Assembly: GCF_003171675.1 (NCBI RefSeq) | Contig: NZ_QFZQ01000007.1 | Location: 248,001-312,000, forward strand | DNA length: 64,000 nucleotides | Origin: Reichenbachiella versicolor | GTDB taxonomy: Bacteria > Bacteroidota > Bacteroidia > Cytophagales > Cyclobacteriaceae | Reading direction: 5' to 3' | Part shown: piece by piece, positions 36,085 through 45,746 of the stretch | Layout: each line of letters opens with the position of its first letter | Position numbering within the stretch: the first letter of the stretch is position 1 | Notes under the pieces: model-generated | Databases searched by the model: none | The model's input: the letters and a program-made list of their open reading frames with translations, nothing else | What the model was told of the DNA's origin: nothing | Translations under genes and position numbers: made by a program

Positions 36085-37209
36085 ATGATCCAGATTCAAA
36101 AAGTCGACAGCAAAAAGGACTTAAAACGCTTCATAGATTTCCCTCACGATCTATACAAAAATGATGATAATTATGTCCCCGAGTTATTTGTCGCTCAGAA
36201 AGATTTAATGGACAAAAAAAATCATCCATTCTTCAAGCACTCAACGGTAGATTTTTTCTTAGCTCTTAAAAATAACGAAGTCGTAGGTCGAATCGCAGCG
36301 ATTCAAAACAACAACTTCAATGCATACACAGATCGTAAGGTAGGACACTTTGGTTTTTTTGAATCAATCGATGACTATGAGGTAGCTGAAAAGCTACTTG
36401 ATACTGCGTCAAAATGGATTAAAGAAAAAGATCTTACAGATATCTTAGGACCAACAAACTATTCTACTAATGAAACTTGTGGTACTCTAGTGGAAGGACA
36501 TAACATGTCTCCTACTCTCATGATGCCCTATAATCCTCCTTACTATGATACACTCCTGAAAAAGTATGGAATGGAAAAAGACATGGATTTAGTATCATAT
36601 TGGATCAAAACTGAAGATGTACCCGATAAACTAATTAATTTATCATCAAAAATTCTTGAAAGGCTTAATTCGAAAGGAATTACAATTCGAAAGCCTAACA
36701 TGAAGAATTTCAATGACGAAGTAGACAGGGTTTTCAAGATTTACAACCAAGCTTGGGAGAAAAATTGGGGGTTTGTTCCATTTACGGAAGAAGAGTTTAA
36801 GCATAATGCCAAGGATATGAAATTGGCTTTGGATCCTGATTTCTTACTTATCGCTGAGCATAATGGCGAAGCAATAGGTTTTTCCTTGAGTCTTCCAGAT
36901 ATGAATATGGCCTTTAAACGAGTTAAAAGAGGTCGTTTACTCCCATTTGGGATTTTTAAACTACTTTATTTCAAAAGAAAGATAAATAAAGTGAGGGTAT
37001 TGACGTTGGGAATTGTCGAAGAGTATAGGAAGCTTGGCATCGATGCGTATTTCTATATGAAAGCTTTTGAGGAAGCTAAAAAGAAAGGATACGTCGGAGG
37101 AGAGGCTTCATGGGTTTTAGAGAACAATGAAATGATGAATAAAGCTCTACAAAACATCAATGGAGAGATTTATAAAAAGCATCGAATGTATAAAAAATCC
37201 CTTAGCTAA
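36085..37209 (+). CDS. GNAT-type acyltransferase adjacent to serine palmitoyltransferase
   Basis: This 374-residue protein has a conserved N-terminal module (KRFIDFPHDLYKNDDNYVPEL, KNHPFFKHSTVDFFLA, VVGRIAAIQNNNFN) and a GNAT-like C-terminus (VRVLTLGIVEEYRKLGIDAYFYMKAFEEAKKKGYVGGEASWVLENNEMM in overlapping parts). The family is usually annotated only as an acyltransferase or as YghO-like. It ends 94 bases upstream of the serine palmitoyltransferase gene on the same strand. Bacterial ceramide synthase was described as a GNAT-type N-acyltransferase, so an N-acylation step in sphingolipid synthesis is a good candidate function. This is inference from context and fold. Confidence 0.7.
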   Translation: MIQIQKVDSKKDLKRFIDFPHDLYKNDDNYVPELFVAQKDLMDKKNHPFFKHSTVDFFLALKNNEVVGRIAAIQNNNFNAYTDRKVGHFGFFESIDDYEVAEKLLDTASKWIKEKDLTDILGPTNYSTNETCGTLVEGHNMSPTLMMPYNPPYYDTLLKKYGMEKDMDLVSYWIKTEDVPDKLINLSSKILERLNSKGITIRKPNMKNFNDEVDRVFKIYNQAWEKNWGFVPFTEEEFKHNAKDMKLALDPDFLLIAEHNGEAIGFSLSLPDMNMAFKRVKRGRLLPFGIFKLLYFKRKINKVRVLTLGIVEEYRKLGIDAYFYMKAFEEAKKKGYVGGEASWVLENNEMMNKALQNINGEIYKKHRMYKKSLS

Positions 37210-37297
37210 ATTGACTAAACGAGAGTCTTAGACATAGATATATTGAGAATCCAACTAACTTTGTAGATTCGTATCAATCCGAGACTAGGAAAAATAA

Positions 37298-38533
<1,236 letters not shown>

Positions 38534-38553
38534 GACACTTATAAAAAAAATTG

Positions 38554-38587
38554 AAAAGGCGTCCTTCTTTGAGGGTCGCCTTTTTTT
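38554..38587 (+). terminator. Terminator after spt
   Basis: AAAAGGCG pairs with CGCCTTTT around a loop with an inner CC/GG pair, followed by a seven-T run. The spacer from here to 38857 shows no further gene or strong motif. Confidence 0.85.
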
Positions 38588-38857
38588 GTAGTCTCTTTCT
38601 AAATGAAAACTATACGCCCATGAGTGTGGAGACTTTTATTACCTATCAAACTCAAAAAGCTATTTCCCATCAATAAAAATTCATAGTTACGGAATTATTT
38701 CAATGTAATTGGAGTTAGTAGATTACGGTTTAATGAAATTCCCAAGGCTATTGAAACCAAGTAAGTTTCTTCAGTATTTTGTCTAGACCTGAAATATTAA
38801 AGCATAGGTTAATCAAAATGTGCTATTAGCCATTGGCGAAAACCTTAAATCTCAAAT

Positions 38858-39193
38858 ATGGATAATTCATACTACGACCCTAAAGACCTTAAGAAATTCG
38901 GAAATATTACAGAATGGCAACCCAAATTAGGAGAGAAGTTTTTCGACTATTACGGTGAAGTTTTTAAAGAAGGAGCTCTTACCGCAAGAGAAAAATCACT
39001 CATAGCTTTAGCAGTATCCCATGCTGTCCATTGTCCTTACTGTATTGATGCTTACACCTCAGATTCTCTAAAAAAAGGAGCGGATGAGGAGCAGATGATG
39101 GAGGCTATTCACGTGGCTGCTGCTATCAAAAGCGGAGCGGTACTAGTACACGGGGTACAAATGATGAATAAAGCTGATGATATCACCATGTAA
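38858..39193 (+). CDS. Arsenosugar-cluster AhpD/carboxymuconolactone-decarboxylase-like protein
   Basis: This 111-residue AhpD-fold protein has the CxxC motif CPYC (Cys59, Cys62) followed by the helix typical of peroxidase-like CMD proteins (REKSLIALAVSHAVHCPYC, AIHVAAAIKSGAVLVHG). Small CMD proteins of this type are encoded with arsS and arsM in arsenosugar gene sets, where they are thought to provide redox chemistry. It lies 7 bases before arsS, so it is the first gene of the cassette. Confidence 0.85.
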   Translation: MDNSYYDPKDLKKFGNITEWQPKLGEKFFDYYGEVFKEGALTAREKSLIALAVSHAVHCPYCIDAYTSDSLKKGADEEQMMEAIHVAAAIKSGAVLVHGVQMMNKADDITM

Positions 39194-39200
39194 GTTTTAG

Positions 39201-40262
39201 ATGAAAAGCGAAGTAAATACAGTGAATAATAATATTTCCTCTTTGGCTCAAGCTAAACCTTTAGCATCTCCTGCGGTACAAATTGACTTTTTAAATTCAG
39301 ACGATTTGATCAAGTTTGAGACAAAACTTGAGTCCTCAGCTCTCTATCCTCTTGTTTCCTCTGATATTGACATATTCCAAGTCAACCTCGGTAAAATGTG
39401 CAATCAGGTTTGTAAGCATTGTCATGTAGATGCTGGACCAGATAGAAAGGAAATTATGACTAAAGAGACGATGCAACTTTGTCTCGATGCGTTAGATTCT
39501 TGTAACATATCTACAGTTGATTTAACAGGTGGAGCACCTGAGATGAATCCTAATTTTAGATGGTTTATTGAAGAACTTAGTCAAAGAGGTAAGCACATTA
39601 TTGTTCGGTGTAATTTGACCATCATTTTAGCTAATAACAAGTATCACGATCTACCCGATTTCTTTGCAAAACACAAGGTAGAGGTAGTATCCTCATTACC
39701 ACATTTTTCTGCAAAGAGGACAGATTCTCAACGTGGTAAGGGAGTATTTGAAAAGTCGATAGAAGCATTACAGATGTTAAACGCTATTGGCTATGGAAAA
39801 GCTGATTCTGAATTAAGGCTCAATTTGGTCTACAATCCTAGTGGGGCTTTCTTACCTGATGATCAAAAAGGACTCGAAAACGAATTTAAGCGAAGACTTA
39901 AAAATAATTTCGATATCGACTTTAATGAATTGTTCGCAATTACCAATTTACCAATCTCTCGATTTTTAGAGTACCTAGTAGATACAGAAAAGTATGAAGA
40001 TTATATGCAAGAACTAATAGATGCTTATAATCCTGAAGCGGCTAAAGGTGTCATGTGCCGTAACACTATTTCTATAGGCTGGGATGGCTTTTTATATGAC
40101 TGCGACTTCAATCAAATGTTAGATTTGAAGGTCAACACAGCCTCTCAACACATCAGAGACTTTAATGCTGAAGACCTTCACTCGAGAGAGATTATTGTCA
40201 ACCAGCATTGTTTTGGATGTACTGCTGGCTCAGGCTCATCTTGTGGTGGAACGACTACGTAG
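39201..40262 (+). CDS. arsS: Arsenosugar biosynthesis radical SAM protein ArsS
   Basis: This 353-residue radical SAM enzyme has the cluster motif CNQVCKHC (Cys67, Cys71, Cys74) followed by HVDAGPDRKEIM and the GGAPEMNPNFRW beta-2 motif. A C-terminal extension has further cysteines (CRNTISIGWDGFLYDCDFNQ, CFGCTAGSGSSCGG). ArsS is proposed to transfer a deoxyadenosyl group to methylated arsenic, building the arsenosugar skeleton. It is encoded between the AhpD-like gene and arsM. Confidence 0.9.
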   Translation: MKSEVNTVNNNISSLAQAKPLASPAVQIDFLNSDDLIKFETKLESSALYPLVSSDIDIFQVNLGKMCNQVCKHCHVDAGPDRKEIMTKETMQLCLDALDSCNISTVDLTGGAPEMNPNFRWFIEELSQRGKHIIVRCNLTIILANNKYHDLPDFFAKHKVEVVSSLPHFSAKRTDSQRGKGVFEKSIEALQMLNAIGYGKADSELRLNLVYNPSGAFLPDDQKGLENEFKRRLKNNFDIDFNELFAITNLPISRFLEYLVDTEKYEDYMQELIDAYNPEAAKGVMCRNTISIGWDGFLYDCDFNQMLDLKVNTASQHIRDFNAEDLHSREIIVNQHCFGCTAGSGSSCGGTTT

Positions 40263-40312
40263 TTATTCTTTCCCCCAATTTTTCAAAAACATTATTGTAA
40301 ACATTAATATCA

Positions 40313-41284
40313 ATGAGCAACTACCTTCAAACTACAAAAGAGCTATATAAAGATGCCGCAATCACTCCTGATGTCGGCTTATGTTGTACGACATCACCCA
40401 TCTGGCAGCTTCCAGGCTTGAGTATTCCTAATAAAATGCAGCAAATGAATTATGGCTGTGGAACTACAGTTCACCCTAGAGATTTAGCAAACAATCCAAA
40501 AGTGCTGTATGTAGGAGTAGGTGGTGGAATGGAGCTTCTTCAGTTTTCTTATTTCAATAGACAAATTCAAGGAGTAATCGGTGTAGATGTAGTAGATGAA
40601 ATGCTCAAGGCTTCTGCTCAAAACTTTGTAAAGGCAGAAGAAGAAAATGATTGGTTCCAAAAAGACTTTATAGACCTGCGTAAAGGTGATGCTCTCAATT
40701 TACCGATTGAAGATAATTCAGTGGATGTTGCTGCTCAGAATTGCCTCTTTAACATTTTCAAAGCAGATGATTTAAAGAAAGCTCTTGATGAAATGTTTAG
40801 AGTATTAAAGCCTCATGGTCGTCTGGTGATGTCTGACCCTATCTGCAACCAGTTTATGCCCAAGTATTTAAGAGAAGATGAGAAACTTAGAGCTCTTTGT
40901 CTAAGTGGCGCTATTCCTATGGATGATTATATAAAAATGCTAACTGATGCAGGGTTTGGGACGATAGAAGTAAGAGCTAAGCGCCCATATCGAATCTTAT
41001 CTCCTAATCATTACGACATAGATCACAACATCATCATCGAAAGTCTGGAAGTAGCAGCTATCAAAGACCCTATGCCTGAAGATGGACCTTGTATATTCAC
41101 TGGTAAAGCGGCAATATTCTATGGTAATGATGAGTATTTCGATGACAAAAAGGGACATGTTTTGATGCAAAACCAACCTTTGGCTGTCTGTGATAAAACG
41201 GCTGCTGCGTTGGCTAGCCTTCAAAGAGACGACATACATATCACAGATTCTACCTACTTCTACGATGGCGGTGGTTGTTGTTAA
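40313..41284 (+). CDS. arsM: Arsenosugar-type arsenite methyltransferase ArsM
   Basis: This 323-residue SAM-dependent methyltransferase has an N-terminal Cys pair (Cys24-Cys25 in GLCCTTSPIWQLPGL), the SAM motif VGVGGGMELLQ followed by GVDVVDEM, and a C-terminal GGGCC. The cysteine pairs are suited to binding As(III). The enzyme methylates arsenite, and the GLCCTTSPIW form is that of the ArsM associated with ArsS. It lies 50 bases after arsS on the same strand. Confidence 0.9.
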   Translation: MSNYLQTTKELYKDAAITPDVGLCCTTSPIWQLPGLSIPNKMQQMNYGCGTTVHPRDLANNPKVLYVGVGGGMELLQFSYFNRQIQGVIGVDVVDEMLKASAQNFVKAEEENDWFQKDFIDLRKGDALNLPIEDNSVDVAAQNCLFNIFKADDLKKALDEMFRVLKPHGRLVMSDPICNQFMPKYLREDEKLRALCLSGAIPMDDYIKMLTDAGFGTIEVRAKRPYRILSPNHYDIDHNIIIESLEVAAIKDPMPEDGPCIFTGKAAIFYGNDEYFDDKKGHVLMQNQPLAVCDKTAAALASLQRDDIHITDSTYFYDGGGCC

Positions 41285-41366
41285 TGAAGAAGGTCTAAGT
41301 TTTAATTAAAATGTTTAGAAATTTGAAGATGGACAACTTACAAATTAACTCCTTCTTTAGTCTCTT

Positions 41367-42329
41367 ATGAAAAGTATCGCCTTTTGTGTTTTTTTAATAA
41401 TTCCACTTTCGCTCTCGAGTCAAAAAAGGGGAAAACTTCCTAACCCTCCTAATGGAATCTACCTATACGATAACCTGTTTATTGATCAAACTGAAGTAGC
41501 CAATATTCATTGGTTAGAGTTTTTGTATTTCATAAAGCGAGATTCGTCTGAAGAGTACTATGATAAAATGCTTCCAAACAAAATGGTAGAGCAAAGTCTA
41601 GTCTACTTAAAGGAAGGTGATTTTGTGATGCATTCTTTCATTGTTAAGGACAATGAAAGAAGGATGACAGAATTTCTTTGTTGTGACTATTTCAAAAATC
41701 ACTATTTCAGAAACCACCCAATAATTGGTGTTTCAAAATGGCAAGCTGAACAATTCTGTAAATGGAGAAGTACCGTAGTCAACGATCGTTGGAGAAAAAA
41801 TAGACCTAAGAATCATGAGGCAAAAAAGAAAAAGATTGGTTTTAAAGTAGTTTACAGACTACCTACTAAAGAAGAATGGGAATATTCAGCACAAGCATGC
41901 GTAGACAAAGAAACATTTCCATTCGGTATATCAAAGCTACCCAAAACAACTAAATGGCATGAAACCATTCGAAGAAATACACTTTCAAAAAACTCACTAA
42001 ACAAACAAGAAAAAGAAGCGCTTAAAAAATTCCTCTCTTTGGAAGAGAGTAAATTTAATTTGATGTATGAAAGACCTCAATTTATTAATTATGGCGCTAT
42101 AACAATTGGCCCTTGGCACACACGTGCTAGTCCACCCAATAATTTTGAAATATACTCTATGCTTGACAACGTCTCAGAATTTGTTCAAGAAGACGAGCTC
42201 GTCAAGGGAGGAAGCTGGATTCACAATCGAGATCAAGTCGATATATGCAGAGATTATTCTTTTAAACAAAAGACAGCTCCTTGGGTTGGTTTTAGATGTG
42301 TAGCTGAGATAATTAAAATCGATGAATAA
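41367..42329 (+). CDS. Formylglycine-generating-enzyme-like (SUMF1 domain) exported protein
   Basis: The 320-residue product has a signal peptide (MKSIAFCVFLIIPLSLSSQ) and an FGE/SUMF1 fold: FIDQTEVANIHWLEFLYFI, HPIIGVSKWQAEQFCKWRS, YRLPTKEEWEYSAQA, LDNVSEFVQ and the C-terminal VKGGSWIH ... WVGFRCVAE. It lacks an obvious catalytic Cys pair of true FGEs, as is usual for Bacteroidota GldJ/GldK-like members. Its role may be structural in the envelope. It starts 82 bases after arsM but has no visible functional link to it. Confidence 0.8.
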   Translation: MKSIAFCVFLIIPLSLSSQKRGKLPNPPNGIYLYDNLFIDQTEVANIHWLEFLYFIKRDSSEEYYDKMLPNKMVEQSLVYLKEGDFVMHSFIVKDNERRMTEFLCCDYFKNHYFRNHPIIGVSKWQAEQFCKWRSTVVNDRWRKNRPKNHEAKKKKIGFKVVYRLPTKEEWEYSAQACVDKETFPFGISKLPKTTKWHETIRRNTLSKNSLNKQEKEALKKFLSLEESKFNLMYERPQFINYGAITIGPWHTRASPPNNFEIYSMLDNVSEFVQEDELVKGGSWIHNRDQVDICRDYSFKQKTAPWVGFRCVAEIIKIDE

Positions 42330-42644
42330 GGATCTAACTCCTTTTTATTCAAGATCATCAAGCTATAAAAAACTAGTATTTACAAACATGTTTTCGAGGC
42401 AACTTGATTCTTCTTTCAACATTACTAAATGATTTCAAAGAAATTAAAGAGTTCTTTCTCTCAAGAACTGAATTGAAAATCTGGAATTTCAAATAAGCGA
42501 TTTTCGCGAAGCCATAATAATTCGAAACACCAATATAGCTTTTACGTTTCAACCATTCAACTGAACAACATCTATCCACCTGATAATACCGATGGTATCT
42601 CAGGTTGGGTATTTTCAATTACCAACACATAAACAATCAATTAA
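42330..42644. other. Spacer without a recognised gene
   Basis: A weak hairpin (AGGA/TCCT followed by TTTT) at 42329-42346 may terminate the preceding gene. A minus-strand frame of 81 codons at 42373-42618 has an implausible composition and no motif, so I do not call it. Nothing else is seen. Confidence 0.45.
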
Positions 42645-43286
42645 ATGAGTACTATCAGACTAGGTGATATAGCACCTAATTTCACTGCACAAACTACAGA
42701 AGGGGAAATCGATTTTCACCAATGGCTAGGAGAAGGGTGGGGAATATTATTTTCTCACCCTGCGGATTACACTCCTGTATGTACTACTGAGCTAGGAACT
42801 GTAGCAAAGTATAAGGCAGAATTTGACAAGAGAAATGTAAAAGTAGCAGCACTAAGTGTTGATGGTTTAGAGTCTCACAAAGGCTGGATCAAGGACATCA
42901 ATGAAACACAGAATACTACTGTAAACTTTCCTATCATCGCCGATGAGAACAGAAAGGTATCTGAGCTTTACGACATGATTCACCCTAATGCAGATGATAA
43001 ATTGACAGTAAGATCTGTATTTGTAATCGGTAATGATAAGAAGGTGAAATTAATTATCACTTATCCTGCTTCTACCGGTAGAAACTTTGATGAATTATTG
43101 AGAGTGATCGACTCACTACAACTTACAGCTTATCACAAAGTAGCTACTCCAGCTAACTGGAACAATGGTGATGATTGTGTAGTAGTTCCAGCTATTGCGA
43201 CCGCGGACATTCCAGAGATATTTCCAAAAGGTTATACCGAGGTTAAGCCTTACTTAAGACTTACTCCTCAGCCAAATTTGGATTAG
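42645..43286 (+). CDS. 1-Cys (Prx6-type) peroxiredoxin
   Basis: This 213-residue thiol peroxidase reduces peroxides in the cytoplasm. The peroxidatic Cys46 is in HPADYTPVCTTELG, with the conserved Pro, Thr and later Arg (KLTVRSVFVIG). No resolving Cys is at the usual C-terminal position: the only other Cys is in GDDCVVVP near residue 180. The C-terminal extension (TPANWNNGDDCVVVPA, FPKGYTEVKPYLRLTPQP) is Prx6-type. It is convergent with the CoA-binding gene across a bidirectional terminator. Confidence 0.92.
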   Translation: MSTIRLGDIAPNFTAQTTEGEIDFHQWLGEGWGILFSHPADYTPVCTTELGTVAKYKAEFDKRNVKVAALSVDGLESHKGWIKDINETQNTTVNFPIIADENRKVSELYDMIHPNADDKLTVRSVFVIGNDKKVKLIITYPASTGRNFDELLRVIDSLQLTAYHKVATPANWNNGDDCVVVPAIATADIPEIFPKGYTEVKPYLRLTPQPNLD

Positions 43287-43293
43287 TGATATT

Positions 43294-43325
43294 AAAAAAG
43301 GAGCATCGAAAGATGTTCCTTTTTT
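43294..43325. terminator. Bidirectional terminator between convergent genes
   Basis: AAAAAAGGAGCATC pairs with GATGTTCCTTTTTT (one mismatch) around a 4-base loop. A T-run follows on both strands. It serves both the peroxiredoxin and the CoA-binding gene. Confidence 0.85.
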
Positions 43326-43695
43326 AATATAACCCGTTACCCAGCATCACTAAGGTACAACCTTCTACTACCTCTATTCCCCGAGCTTCAGCTGCATTTT
43401 TTAACCCTTCATGCTCAGTCCCGGGATTCATAATGATTCTTTTTGGAGCTAAATCCAAGATATAGTCCTTCCATTGATCGAGATTCTGAGTACCAACATA
43501 CAGCGTAACAGTATCTACGTCTTTGATTATAGGCTTTTCTCGAAGGTCTTGAAAAGCCTGACCATGTTGTTCGCCTTTTTTGATACTTACTAAACTGATA
43601 GGATGTCCTGCTCCAGCTAACCGCTCCACAGCCATGTGGGCATATCTCGAAGGATTAGTAGACGCTCCGAGTACGACTGTATGTTTTTTATCCAC
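43324..43695 (-). CDS. CoA-binding domain protein (YccU-like)
   Basis: The 123-residue protein is a single Rossmann-type CoA-binding domain: HTVVLGASTNPSRYAHMAVERL at the nucleotide loop, VDTVTLYVGTQNLDQW, and RIIMNPGTEHEGLKNAAEARGIEVVEGCTLVMLG. Such proteins bind CoA, but their cellular role is unclear. The start is GTG at 43693-43695, because an in-frame TAA lies just upstream and the next Met would remove the first strand. Confidence 0.85.
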   Translation of the reverse strand: MDKKHTVVLGASTNPSRYAHMAVERLAGAGHPISLVSIKKGEQHGQAFQDLREKPIIKDVDTVTLYVGTQNLDQWKDYILDLAPKRIIMNPGTEHEGLKNAAEARGIEVVEGCTLVMLGNGLY

Positions 43696-43898
43696 CGTTA
43701 CTTTTTAAAGATTATTCTATATTTTTTTTCTAATAGTATAGTCTCATTCTTTTACGCATTGCCAGATAGATCGTTTCGTATATTGTTTGATATCAAACAG
43801 TCAGATAGACAAGAGCTAACTAGCCAATATTCTCTCATCAATACTCAGATGTAAACTTAAAAGAGTAAAACATTGCCGTAATCTATCGACATCAGAAA

Positions 43899-44181
43899 CT
43901 ACTTTCTTTGTCGCAACACTGCGACAGCTAAACCAGAATCTTTTTTTCTTGTCGCTATACTTCTGCAACAAAAACGAGAGCTATTTTCCTTGTCGCTGAC
44001 TGAGGCTAAGAAAACAGCTCTCATTTTTCATGCGGCCGTATGAGGTTAAAAAGACAACGGTCGTTTTTGACGAGGACGCATGAGGCTAAGAAACTGAGGT
44101 TCATTTTTCGTCCCACAGTATGAGGCATTAAAAACGAGAAGATTTTTTCCTGTCGCCACTCAGCGACAACAGAACAAACGA
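43899..44181. repeat. Degenerate tandem array, ~40-bp units (array C)
   Basis: Seven diverged units start near 43899, 43940, 43981, 44022, 44062, 44102 and 44142, giving spacings of 41, 41, 41, 40, 40 and 40 bases. Each begins with a T-rich stretch followed by a TGTCGC-like word, then usually TGAGGCTAAGAAAA, then ACGAGAG. The first and last units have full TGTCGC...GCGACA hairpins. The array ends about 8 bases from the stop codon of the FAD oxidoreductase gene at 44190. The rest of the 43696-44189 spacer shows no gene. Confidence 0.8.
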
Positions 44182-44189
44182 GGTATTAG

Positions 44190-45746
44190 TTATTTTAAAT
44201 ACTGATTAATTAATGCTTCAGCACATTTTTCACCATCAATCGCAGCGGACATGATTCCTCCAGCATATCCAGCCCCTTCTCCACATGGATATAGACGCTT
44301 TAGTTCTATATGTTCGAATGTATCTCGATCCCTTGGAATATGAATCGGAGACGAAGTTCTACTTTCGACACCTACTATTAAAGCCTCATTTGTCAAATAC
44401 CCTTTCGACTTATTACCAAAGTCCTTGAAACCATTCTTGAGACGTTGATTGATACTTTCAGGCAGGAAATCTGAGAATTTTACTGAGTTGAGTCCCGGCT
44501 GATAAGAGCACTCTGGTAAATCCTGCGACTGTTTGTTACTCACAAAGTCAGCTAATCTCTGCGCTGGAGCGACTTGAGTCTCTCCACCCGCACGCCAAGC
44601 AGCTTTCTCGACATCCGCTTGAAAGTTGAGCGCTCTGAACTCCCCATTATTTTCGTACTTTTCGAGATCTTCATTTTCGATAGCTACTACAATTCCCGAA
44701 TTGGCATACTTAGAGTCCCGTCTTGAAGGGCTCATGCCATTAACTACCAATTCGCCTGGCTCAGTAGCAGCTGGAACAATAAACCCTCCTGGACACATAC
44801 AGAACGAAAACACTCCGCGGCGAATTTCTTGGTAATTCGTTTGTGTGACCAAACTATACGCAGCAGCTGGCAAGTATTCTCCCCTAGAATCACAGTGATA
44901 TTGAATTTTGTCGATGACAGTTTGTGGGTGCTCTACCCTGACGCCTAGAGCAAATGGTTTTGATTCTATTTTGACCTTGTGTCGATCTAGTAGTCTAAAT
45001 ATATCTCGAGCCGAATGTCCGGTAGCTAAGATCACTCCCAGCCCCTCAAAAGTATATCCACTAGCTGTTTTCACTCCTTTCAACACTCCATTTTGAACGA
45101 TCAAGTCTTCAACTCTAGTATCGAAATGTATCTCACCTCCTCTAGATAATATGGTCTCTCTGATATCAGCTATGACCTTTGGTAATTTATTAGTTCCGAT
45201 ATGAGGATGAGTTTCTACAAGAATTTTCTCCGTAGATCCATAAGTCACCAACATCTCCAAAATACGACGAACATCGCCTCGCTTTTTTGATCTAGTATAG
45301 AGCTTACCATCAGAGTATGTCCCTGCTCCTCCTTCACCAAAACAATAATTAGAATCTGGATTGACGACATGGTCCTTATTGATGGCTGCGAGATCTCTTC
45401 GACGAGCACGTACGTCCTTTCCTCTTTCGAGAATGATAGGTTTAACCCCCATCTCTAGACACTTCAAGGCTGCAAACATTCCTGCTGGCCCAGCACCTAC
45501 TATAATAACTTCTGGTTTTCCTGAGACATCCTCTGAAGGCTTTTGATATTCTATTGCCCACGGATCCTCTTGATCATACAAACCAATTTCTACATTAACT
45601 TGTACCTTACGAGATCTAGCATCAATCGATCTCTTGAGTAGTTTCCAGTGTGTATCTCCTTTGACTTTGGCAGAAATAAACTGCTCAAATGCCTCCTCAT
45701 CCAACGCTATCTCTGGCTTGAGCCTATATTTTAAAATCTTCGACAT
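44190..45746 (-). CDS. FAD-dependent oxidoreductase (COG2509-type)
   Basis: This 518-residue flavoprotein has the dinucleotide motif VIIVGAGPAGMFAAL (GAGPAG 84-89), preceded by an ~75-residue N-terminal domain. Further motifs are CFGEGGAGTYSDGKLYTR, GVILATGHSARDIF and the C-terminal YPCGEGAGYAGGIMSAAIDG. This is an uncharacterised FAD-dependent dehydrogenase family, related in fold to the BFIT/Geranylgeranyl-reductase-like group, with unknown substrate. It overlaps the upstream YwqK-repeat gene as TAATG, so the two are probably co-translated. Confidence 0.85.
   Translation of the reverse strand: MSKILKYRLKPEIALDEEAFEQFISAKVKGDTHWKLLKRSIDARSRKVQVNVEIGLYDQEDPWAIEYQKPSEDVSGKPEVIIVGAGPAGMFAALKCLEMGVKPIILERGKDVRARRRDLAAINKDHVVNPDSNYCFGEGGAGTYSDGKLYTRSKKRGDVRRILEMLVTYGSTEKILVETHPHIGTNKLPKVIADIRETILSRGGEIHFDTRVEDLIVQNGVLKGVKTASGYTFEGLGVILATGHSARDIFRLLDRHKVKIESKPFALGVRVEHPQTVIDKIQYHCDSRGEYLPAAAYSLVTQTNYQEIRRGVFSFCMCPGGFIVPAATEPGELVVNGMSPSRRDSKYANSGIVVAIENEDLEKYENNGEFRALNFQADVEKAAWRAGGETQVAPAQRLADFVSNKQSQDLPECSYQPGLNSVKFSDFLPESINQRLKNGFKDFGNKSKGYLTNEALIVGVESRTSSPIHIPRDRDTFEHIELKRLYPCGEGAGYAGGIMSAAIDGEKCAEALINQYLK

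Noticed and set aside
42373-42618. 81-codon minus-strand frame in the spacer before the peroxiredoxin gene
   Set aside because: Composition is rich in Tyr, Arg and Lys with no domain or signal, and no promoter or neighbour supports it.
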